Origin: Firmicutes bacterium UBA6418
GTDB lineage: Bacteria; Bacillota; Clostridia; Peptostreptococcales; Anaerovoracaceae
Length of the DNA: 7,771 bases
Direction: 5' to 3'
NCBI GenBank assembly: GCA_002439735.1
Contig: DJPG01000096.1
Coordinates: 1 to 7,771, forward strand
How positions within the stretch are numbered: the stretch's first letter is position 1; each line of letters starts with the position of its first letter. The notes under the pieces are model-generated. The model was not told the DNA's origin and made no database searches. It saw only the letters and a program-made list of their open reading frames with translations. This document shows, piece by piece, positions 1 through 5,159 of this stretch. The position numbers were made by a program, and so were the translations under genes.

Positions 1-1203
1 AATTACAACAACGGATTGGGTTCCCACGGCTATCAGACGTTGGCACAGGGCATCCAGAATTCCTGCAACTACTATTTCTACTGCATCGGTACCGGCATCG
101 ACTGGAATACGGAAACCAGTCTGGGTTACGACATTACCGTCGAAGATATCATGAAAGTCGCCTCCGAGTTCGGACTGGGTGAAAAGACAGGCATTGAGCT
201 TTATGAAACGACCACACCGCTTGCTTCCAAGGAGCGGAAGATGAGCAGCATGAAGAGCTCCCTTTGGAGCTATCTGTATTACAACAGTACCAAATACTGG
301 CCGAAGTCGACCTATAACGACGAAGACAAGCTCCGTGCCGAGATTGATACGATCACCGGTTGGATCAAAGAAAACCCATCCAGGGGTGAGATCATCAACC
401 GTATGAAGTCCAAAACCACCGTTAAGGCTTCTAAGGTGGAAACTCTGACCGATATCTGCAAATATTCCTATTTTGAACAGGCAAAATGGACTTACGGTGA
501 TGAATTCAACATCGCTATCGGACAGGGAGATAACGCCTATACGCCGTTGCAAATGGCAAGCTATGTAGCCACCTTGGGCAATGGCGGCAAAAAAAATCAG
601 GTTTCCATCATCAAAGGTATTGAGGGTGAAGGGCAGCGTAAAAAAGCCAAGGCAACGCAGATCGATGTCTCACAGAGCGATTTGAATCATGTTTTGGAGG
701 GCATGCGTCTGGTAACAAAGCGCGGTACGCTGGCAAGTACTTTCAGCAATTTTCCGATTGAAGTTGCCGGCAAGACCGGTACGGCGCAGCGTGATGGCTA
801 TATCAATCCGAAGGATGAAGTCGCTTATGTCAAGCGCCATCTCGGCAGCATCGCGCCGGGCATTTCCTGGAGCCAGGTGGAGAAGATGATGGCCAAGATG
901 ATGAAAGAAGATCCGGAAAAATATCCGACCGAAAACGATACGGTGGATGAAGCGCTGATCAAAGTCAGCAATAAAAAAGTCACCTATGAGAAGATCAATC
1001 AGTATAAGGATACCTATGATCACTTCGCGTGGACGATCACGCTCGCGCCTGCGGACGATCCGAAGATTGCGGTCGTCGTCCTGCTGGTACAGGGCGGTGT
1101 TTCTTTCAACGCCGCGCCGGTAGCCAGAGAGATCATCGGCGATTACCTGCAGGTCGATACCACGACCAAGACACTGGACTTTTCAACGAAAATGAGCGGA
1201 TAA
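1..1203 (+). CDS. mrdA: Penicillin-binding protein 2 (peptidoglycan D,D-transpeptidase), C-terminal part, cut by window edge
   Basis: The reading frame is open from base 1, so the gene starts upstream; 400 codons and a TAA stop are present. PBP2 cross-links peptidoglycan during cell elongation as partner of RodA, acting outside the membrane. Counting from the first codon, the SxN-type motif is SCN at residue 21, in the PBP2-like context NSCNYYFYCIG. The KTG motif is at 258 in VAGKTGTAQ. The IGQG...TPLQMA block and the C-terminal FAW...LAP and AAPVAREIIGDYL blocks are also typical. The SxxK serine motif and the N-terminal dimerisation domain lie outside the window. Two stretches look inserted relative to E. 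coli PBP2: about 65-70 residues rich in charge and helix formers between TTP (about 70) and WTYG (163), and about 50 residues between KTG and DHFAW (340). The gene is probably co-transcribed with minD, 67 bp downstream. The transpeptidase call is firm. PBP2 rather than another class B PBP rests on the SCN context and on the minD/rodA neighbours. Confidence 0.9.
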   Translation, partial: NYNNGLGSHGYQTLAQGIQNSCNYYFYCIGTGIDWNTETSLGYDITVEDIMKVASEFGLGEKTGIELYETTTPLASKERKMSSMKSSLWSYLYYNSTKYWPKSTYNDEDKLRAEIDTITGWIKENPSRGEIINRMKSKTTVKASKVETLTDICKYSYFEQAKWTYGDEFNIAIGQGDNAYTPLQMASYVATLGNGGKKNQVSIIKGIEGEGQRKKAKATQIDVSQSDLNHVLEGMRLVTKRGTLASTFSNFPIEVAGKTGTAQRDGYINPKDEVAYVKRHLGSIAPGISWSQVEKMMAKMMKEDPEKYPTENDTVDEALIKVSNKKVTYEKINQYKDTYDHFAWTITLAPADDPKIAVVVLLVQGGVSFNAAPVAREIIGDYLQVDTTTKTLDFSTKMSG

Positions 1204-1216
1204 GAGTCAGAGCACG

Positions 1217-1232
1217 CGGCCGGAAACGGCCG
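1217..1232 (+). other. GNRA-capped hairpin between mrdA and minD
   Basis: CGGCCG is repeated around a GAAA tetraloop, giving a perfect 6-bp G+C-only stem in the mRNA. No T-run follows, so it should not terminate. It sits 14 nt after the mrdA stop and 38 nt before the minD start, within what looks like an operon. An mRNA-stabilising or processing role is inference only. Confidence 0.55.
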
Positions 1233-1270
1233 ACACCATTTGAAATTTACGAAAGAAGGAAGGAGGAGCC

Positions 1271-1996
1271 ATGGGAACATCAATCGTCATCGCCTCGGGA
1301 AAAGGCGGAACCGGCAAAACCATGGTTTCGGCCAATCTGGGAGCAACGCTCTCCCGGCTTGGTCACCAAGTTATCGTCATAGATATGGATACCGGTCTTC
1401 GGAATCTGGACCTGTATCTGGGATTAGAAAACAATGTTGTATATGATGTCAACGACGTGATGCACGGCGTATGCCGAATCAAGCAGGCCATCATCCGGGA
1501 CAAGAGCTTTCCGGGATTGAACTTTATGGCGGCTTCGCCGAAGCGCTCCGATGGGGAGATCACACCGCTGCATATGAAAGTCTTGTGTGACAAGCTGAAG
1601 GAAATGTTTGATTTTGTGATCATCGACGCGCCTGCGGGCATGAACGAGGACTTTCTGATTTCTATCGGCGGGGCGGATCATATCATTCTGATCATCAATC
1701 CTGAGATTGCGTCCATGCGAGACGGAGAAATGGTGACTGCGTTTCTGCGTGAAAACGGCGGTAGCTATGAGGTGCATTATCTGATCAACAAGATGAATCT
1801 GAAGCTGATGCGCGCGGGACTTGCGCCATCCATGGAAGAAGTCACACGCGGCATTCGCGGACAGGTTCTGGGTCTGATCCCTTATGATGAGAACATACAT
1901 ATTTCCACCAATCTGGGTGTTCCGATCGCATTCATGCCGGAAAGCCCGATCGCGCAGAACTTTCAACGTATCGCTGAACGCGTGGAGGAACTGTAG
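1271..1996 (+). CDS. minD: MinD-family division-site ATPase lacking the C-terminal membrane-targeting tail
   Basis: A 241-residue deviant Walker A ATPase. GKGGTGKT at 10-17 carries the signature lysine K11 and P-loop lysine K16. IDMDTGLRNLDLYLGLEN starting at 37 (D38, D40) is the MinD hallmark. Switch II is DAPAG at 119-123. The NPEIASMRD and GLIPYDENIHISTNLGVPIA blocks also fit MinD. The family cycles on the membrane with ATP and directs MinC, blocking FtsZ rings at the poles. Typical MinD is about 265-270 residues and ends in an amphipathic membrane-binding helix. This protein ends at RIAERVEEL, about 26 residues early by comparison with B. subtilis MinD, and the stop is followed almost at once by a terminator. 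No minC or minE lies in the window. The start is set by AGGAGG at 1261-1266, 4 nt before ATG. MinD is favoured over FlhG or ParA because of the GLRNLD motif and the mrdA/rodA context. Whether it still works in a Min system is uncertain. Confidence 0.85.
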   Translation: MGTSIVIASGKGGTGKTMVSANLGATLSRLGHQVIVIDMDTGLRNLDLYLGLENNVVYDVNDVMHGVCRIKQAIIRDKSFPGLNFMAASPKRSDGEITPLHMKVLCDKLKEMFDFVIIDAPAGMNEDFLISIGGADHIILIINPEIASMRDGEMVTAFLRENGGSYEVHYLINKMNLKLMRAGLAPSMEEVTRGIRGQVLGLIPYDENIHISTNLGVPIAFMPESPIAQNFQRIAERVEEL

Positions 1997-2019
1997 ACCA
2001 CGCGCAATGCGGCACACAG

Positions 2020-2067
2020 AAAAAGACTTCTTTGGTTGGCAGACGGCCGCACGAAAGAAGTCTTTTT
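2020..2067. terminator. Bidirectional intrinsic terminator between convergent minD and rodA
   Basis: The arms AAAAAGACTTCTTT (2020-2033) and AAAGAAGTCTTTTT (2054-2067) are perfectly complementary over 14 bp with a 20-nt loop. On the plus strand the stem runs into seven T (2063-2069). Read on the minus strand it ends in five T (from the A-run 2020-2024). It lies 23 bp after the minD stop and 38 bp beyond the rodA stop, so it can end both transcripts. Confidence 0.88.
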
Positions 2068-2105
2068 TTCATGTAAACGCAGAGAGCGAGCAATGCTGCG
2101 CTATG

Positions 2106-3212
2106 CTAGAAATTGATCGCCTTGCTGTTGACACCGACGTTGACGATGATGCCGACGGAGATCATGCTGGCGATGACGGAGGTACCACCGCCGGAAAGGA
2201 ACGGCAAGGTGATGCCGGTAACCGGCATCAGCCCCATCGTCATAGCGATGTTTTCGAATATCTGGAACAGGAACATACCTAAAAAGCCGATGACGATCAG
2301 GGCACCGTACAGATCGACAGAATCACGGATGATTCTGGTAAAACGGATCAGCAGGAAGGCGTAAACCAGAATGGTGACGACTCCGCCGAGAAAACCGAGT
2401 TCTTCCACAACAACGGAAAAGATGAAGTCTGACTGCTGAACCGGGATGAAGTCCAGGCTCTTCTGCGTCCCCTGAAAGAGACCTTTTCCGAAGAATCCAC
2501 CCGAACCCATAGCCACCTTGGACTGCCAGACCTGATAGTTGCCGGACAGACTGAGGTTATCCGGGTGGAGAAACGCTTCGATTCGTTCTTTCTGGTAATC
2601 ATCAAGGAATTTATAGACGATCGGCACTGCGGCCAGACAGGCCAGCGCGCACTGGAAAAAGAGCTTATAGTCAATGCCGGCGAAAAATACCATGAAGATC
2701 CACATCACAATATAGACCAGAGCGCTCCCCAGGTCTTCTTTGAGGACAATCACGATGATCGGAGCCGCCATGAGGAAAGCCTTGAATACGCCCGTGAATT
2801 TATTCAGCTCCTCCCGGTGCTCAGACAGGTAGCCTGCCATGATCAGCACGAAGAGAATCTTGACGAATTCCGATGGCTGCAGCGTTGTGAAACCGAGATT
2901 GATCCAGGCACGGGAACCGTAGTTCTCCTGACCCAGTCCCGGGATGTAAACCGTGAGCAGGAATAGAACCGCGCCTATATAGAGGAATTTTTCCAGACCG
3001 ATAAAGAAACGATAGTCCAGATTCTGAATGAACAGCAGAATGCCAAACCCCAGGAGGTAGGCAACCGCCTGGATCAGAACCGGCCTTGCCAGGGCGAAGC
3101 CGCCGTCATAAACGGTGCTTTCCAGCATGGTTAAACTCAAAACACCCAGTAAACCTACACAGATTAAGATATATTTGTCGATGTTTGCTAACGGATTAAA
3201 AAATTTGTTCAT
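2106..3212 (-). CDS. rodA: RodA, SEDS-family peptidoglycan glycosyltransferase of the elongasome
   Basis: The 368-residue polytopic membrane protein polymerises lipid II into glycan strands during elongation, paired with PBP2. Family marks, numbered from the chosen start, are GSRAWI (R about 111), QPSEFVK ending at K118, the catalytic-loop block PVQQSDFIFSVVVEELGF with D262 (same number as the essential Asp of E. coli RodA), and the C-terminal GLMPVTGITLPFLSGGGTS. PVTGI with SGGGTS favours RodA over FtsW and SpoVE. The frame opens at an ATG at 3254, but that codon overlaps the promoter -10. The start is therefore placed at 3212 (MNKFFNPLANID), with GAAAGG 6 nt upstream and a stronger AAGGAG a little further out. 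The gene lies on the opposite strand to mrdA and minD, facing them, and is divergent from rny, from which it shares a promoter region. No disrupted residues were seen. Confidence 0.93.
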   Translation of the reverse strand: MNKFFNPLANIDKYILICVGLLGVLSLTMLESTVYDGGFALARPVLIQAVAYLLGFGILLFIQNLDYRFFIGLEKFLYIGAVLFLLTVYIPGLGQENYGSRAWINLGFTTLQPSEFVKILFVLIMAGYLSEHREELNKFTGVFKAFLMAAPIIVIVLKEDLGSALVYIVMWIFMVFFAGIDYKLFFQCALACLAAVPIVYKFLDDYQKERIEAFLHPDNLSLSGNYQVWQSKVAMGSGGFFGKGLFQGTQKSLDFIPVQQSDFIFSVVVEELGFLGGVVTILVYAFLLIRFTRIIRDSVDLYGALIVIGFLGMFLFQIFENIAMTMGLMPVTGITLPFLSGGGTSVIASMISVGIIVNVGVNSKAINF

Positions 3213-3230
3213 TACTTGCCTTTCTACTCC

Positions 3231-3260
3231 TTGACATTTTGTTGCCAAAAACATTATAAT
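3231..3260 (+). promoter_or_regulatory. Predicted housekeeping-sigma promoter of rny
   Basis: TTGACA (3231-3236) and TATAAT (3255-3260), both perfect consensus, are separated by 18 bp. Transcription should begin near 3267, leaving a leader of about 260 nt before rny. The -10 overlaps the -10 of the rodA promoter on the other strand, so polymerase can probably open only one direction at a time. Confidence 0.8.
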
Positions 3261-3282
3261 ATATATTGTATGGATATATCAA
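3253..3282 (-). promoter_or_regulatory. Predicted housekeeping-sigma promoter of rodA
   Basis: On the minus strand, TTGATA (3282-3277) and TATAAT (3258-3253) are 18 bp apart. Transcription should start near 3246, giving a short rodA leader of about 34 nt. The -10 covers the ATG at 3254, which rules that codon out as the rodA start and supports 3212. Confidence 0.75.
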
Positions 3283-3316
3283 GATTTAATTATGTAATGC
3301 ATTTTGATTTATAAAT

Positions 3317-3338
3317 TTTCATGCAAACTTTCATGCAA
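3317..3338. repeat. Two phased TTTCATGCAA repeats
   Basis: TTTCATGCAA occurs at 3317-3326 and exactly again at 3329-3338, a 12-bp period. A degenerate copy (TGTAATGCAT, 7 of 10 matching) lies at 3293-3302, 24 bp upstream of the first, so all three fall on the same 12-bp register. The repeats lie just downstream of the predicted rny transcription start. They may be an operator or simply leader sequence; no regulator is identifiable here. Confidence 0.4.
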
Positions 3339-3348
3339 CCATATTCTA

Positions 3349-3445
3349 AACGATAAAGGGTAAAAGTGCGCATAACGAAATACAGATTTTTATGCACACA
3401 TGCCGCTCACGCATGAGCGACGCTCCGCAAGGTGCTTTTATCGTT
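3349..3445 (+). promoter_or_regulatory. Candidate structured leader RNA of rny (four-way-junction fold)
   Basis: Read as RNA, AACGATAAA (3349-3357) pairs with TTTATCGTT (3437-3445) as a 9-bp closing stem. Inside are three consecutive hairpins. The first pairs 3366-3375 with 3390-3399 (nine pairs, one C-A mismatch, 14-nt loop). The second is CGCTCA/TGAGCG around CGCA (3404-3419). The third pairs 3422-3426 with 3431-3435 around a GCAA GNRA loop, with one T-T mismatch. Helices pack closely, with 8, 4, 2 and 1 unpaired nucleotides between them. It matches no riboswitch class I can recall and has no trailing T-run. This is a hand fold; covariation was not tested. Confidence 0.45.
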
Positions 3446-3450
3446 CTTCC

Positions 3451-3473
3451 GGCAGTATTGAGACGATATTGCC
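3451..3473 (+). other. Leader hairpin upstream of the rny ribosome binding site
   Basis: GGCAGTAT (3451-3458) pairs with ATATTGCC (3466-3473) over 8 bp including one G-T wobble, with a 7-nt loop TGAGACG. No T-run follows, so it is not an intrinsic terminator. It stands 5 nt after the closing stem of the larger leader fold and about 38 nt before the ribosome binding site. A processing or regulatory role is possible but unproven. Confidence 0.5.
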
Positions 3474-3510
3474 TACGTAATAGAAAAATGAAAAGAAAAA
3501 ACTGAATAAG

Positions 3511-3519
3511 AGGGAGGTG
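3511..3519 (+). promoter_or_regulatory. Strong ribosome binding site of rny
   Basis: AGGGAGGTG precedes the ATG at 3525 with 7 nt between GGAGG and the start codon, close to ideal anti-Shine-Dalgarno pairing. It fixes the start and makes the later in-frame ATG (3534) unlikely. Confidence 0.85.
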
Positions 3520-3524
3520 CTGCA

Positions 3525-5069
3525 ATGGGCCCAATGATAATTAAAATTATAGTTGCGGTGATTGTACTGGCAATCGGCGCATTGATCGGATATATATATC
3601 GAAAAAATGTGGGCGAAAAGGCGATCGGAAGCGCAGAACAAAAAGCGCGGAATCTGATCCTGGACGCGGAAAATAAATCCGAAAGCATGAAAAAAGAAGC
3701 GATTCTGGAGGCAAAGGAAGAAGCACACAGAGTCCGGAGCGAAGCGGAACGTGACGCGAGAGAAAGACGTTCCGAGATCCAGCGTTCCGAAAGAAGACTG
3801 ATCCAAAAGGAAGAATCCATGGATCGGAAACTTGAGAATATTGAAAGAAAAGAAGAAAGCATTACACAAAAAGAACAGGCGATTATTAACAGACAGAAAG
3901 AGTTAGAACTTGTTATAGCCAAGCAGATGGAAGAACTGGAGCGAATTTCCGGTTATACGGTGGATGAGGCAAAGTCGATCCTGCTTGCCAACACCGAAAA
4001 GGAAGTGCGCCACGAAGCCTCCATCATGATCAAGGATATCGAGACCAAAGCCAAAGAAGAAGCGGACAAGAAGGCAAAATATATCATCACCAACGCCATC
4101 CAGCGATGCGCGGCGGATCACGTCGCGGAAAGCACGGTATCCGTCGTCTCACTTCCGAACGACGAGATGAAAGGCCGAATCATTGGTCGTGAGGGTCGGA
4201 ACATTCGCGCGATTGAAACTCTGACCGGCGTGGATCTGATCATCGACGATACACCGGAGGCTGTCATCTTATCCGGCTTTGATCCGGTCAGAAGGGAGAT
4301 CGCGCGCATCGCGCTCGAAAAGCTGATCGTAGACGGTCGTATTCATCCGGCCAGGATCGAAGAAATGGTCGAAAAAGCGACCAAGGAAGTTAATGCCATC
4401 ATCAAGGAAGAGGGCGAACAGGCAACCTTCGAGGTCGGTATCCACAATCTGCATCCGGAGTTGGTCAAGATCCTGGGCAGACTGAAATACAGAACCTCCT
4501 ACGGCCAGAATGTACTCAAGCATTCCGTAGAGGTCGCGCATCTTGCAGGTCTGATGGCGGGCGAGCTGGGACTGGACGTCAAACTGGCAAAGAGAGCTGG
4601 CTTGCTACATGATATCGGCAAGGCGCTCGACCATGAATATGAGGGTACGCACGTCGATATCGGTATTGAGATTCTGCGTAAGTACAAGGAGTCCGAAGCG
4701 GTCATCAACGGCATGGCGGCGCACCACGGTGATTATGAACCGAAGAATATGGAAGCGGTTCTGATCGCGGCAGCTGACGCGCTTTCGGCGGCAAGACCAG
4801 GCGCGAGACGTGAAACGCTTGACGCCTACATCAAGCGTCTGGAAAAACTCGAAGAGATCGCCAACACGACACCGGGTGTCGAAAAATCTTTTGCGATCCA
4901 GGCGGGCAGAGAAATCCGTATCATTGCCAAGCCGGAGGAGGTCAATGACGAAGAAATCGTTTTCCTGGCAAGAGAAATTTCCAAAAAGATCGAATCCGAA
5001 CTGGAATATCCGGGACAGATCAAGGTCAATGTTGTCAGAGAAACCAGAGCGATCGACTACGCGAAGTAG
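3525..5069 (+). CDS. rny: Ribonuclease Y (membrane-anchored endoribonuclease)
   Basis: The 514-residue protein is close to the 520 residues of B. subtilis RNase Y, which starts decay and processing of many mRNAs at the membrane. In order there are an N-terminal membrane anchor (about 4-25), a long charged Lys/Glu/Arg coiled coil (about 30-190), a KH RNA-binding domain with its GxxG loop as GREG at 221-224, and an HD metal-dependent hydrolase domain. HD residues visible are H333, the H362-D363 pair in LLHDIGKA, H400/H401 in AHHGD and D418 in AADALSAARPGAR, so the site looks intact. The gene follows a long, apparently structured leader under a consensus promoter shared back-to-back with rodA. 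The coiled-coil section is strikingly purine-rich on the coding strand, as its Lys/Glu content demands. No ymdB or recA, frequent neighbours elsewhere, is next to it. Identity is secure; leader control is inferred. Confidence 0.97.
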   Translation: MGPMIIKIIVAVIVLAIGALIGYIYRKNVGEKAIGSAEQKARNLILDAENKSESMKKEAILEAKEEAHRVRSEAERDARERRSEIQRSERRLIQKEESMDRKLENIERKEESITQKEQAIINRQKELELVIAKQMEELERISGYTVDEAKSILLANTEKEVRHEASIMIKDIETKAKEEADKKAKYIITNAIQRCAADHVAESTVSVVSLPNDEMKGRIIGREGRNIRAIETLTGVDLIIDDTPEAVILSGFDPVRREIARIALEKLIVDGRIHPARIEEMVEKATKEVNAIIKEEGEQATFEVGIHNLHPELVKILGRLKYRTSYGQNVLKHSVEVAHLAGLMAGELGLDVKLAKRAGLLHDIGKALDHEYEGTHVDIGIEILRKYKESEAVINGMAAHHGDYEPKNMEAVLIAAADALSAARPGARRETLDAYIKRLEKLEEIANTTPGVEKSFAIQAGREIRIIAKPEEVNDEEIVFLAREISKKIESELEYPGQIKVNVVRETRAIDYAK

Positions 5070-5088
5070 GCTTTCAAAAGGTAAAAAC

Positions 5089-5110
5089 AGAGGCAGAGCA
5101 ATCTGCCTCT
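5089..5110 (+). terminator. Hairpin after rny, weak or partial terminator
   Basis: AGAGGCAGA and TCTGCCTCT form a perfect 9-bp stem closed by a GCAA GNRA tetraloop, 19 nt after the rny stop. The following bases (ATCGTTATGT) are only partly T, so termination may be inefficient, or the hairpin may protect the rny 3' end. No convincing promoter was found between it and the MATE gene at 5160. Confidence 0.5.
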
Positions 5111-5159
5111 ATCGTTATGTATAAGGGAATCAACAAGGTATAGAGAGATAACAGGTAAA

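Noticed and set aside
1994..2070. A frameshifted or read-through membrane-targeting tail for MinD (KKSFF-like residues appear in another frame).
   Set aside because: Those residues are encoded by the terminator stem and T-run, the in-frame read-through has no clear amphipathic helix, and a clean TAG stop precedes them.
3213..3254. A 14-residue N-terminal extension of RodA starting at the ATG at 3254.
   Set aside because: The ATG overlaps the predicted -10, has no ribosome binding site, and adds residues not expected before the MNKFFNPLANID start.
3321..3356. Leader peptide MQTFMQPYSKR in the rny leader.
   Set aside because: There is no Shine-Dalgarno sequence, no run of regulatory codons, and it arises from the repeats and the first arm of the closing stem.
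3349..3473. An intrinsic terminator or a known riboswitch class (T-box, c-di-GMP, c-di-AMP, fluoride) in the rny leader.
   Set aside because: No hairpin is followed by a T tract, and none of the conserved sequence cores of those classes was found.
3488..3505. Tiny ORF MKRKN just before rny.
   Set aside because: Five codons in an A-rich stretch without a ribosome binding site; chance.
3600..3930. Purine-rich, A-rich stretch as a possible repeat or foreign segment.
   Set aside because: It is explained by Lys/Glu/Arg codons of the RNase Y coiled coil and stays in frame with the gene.
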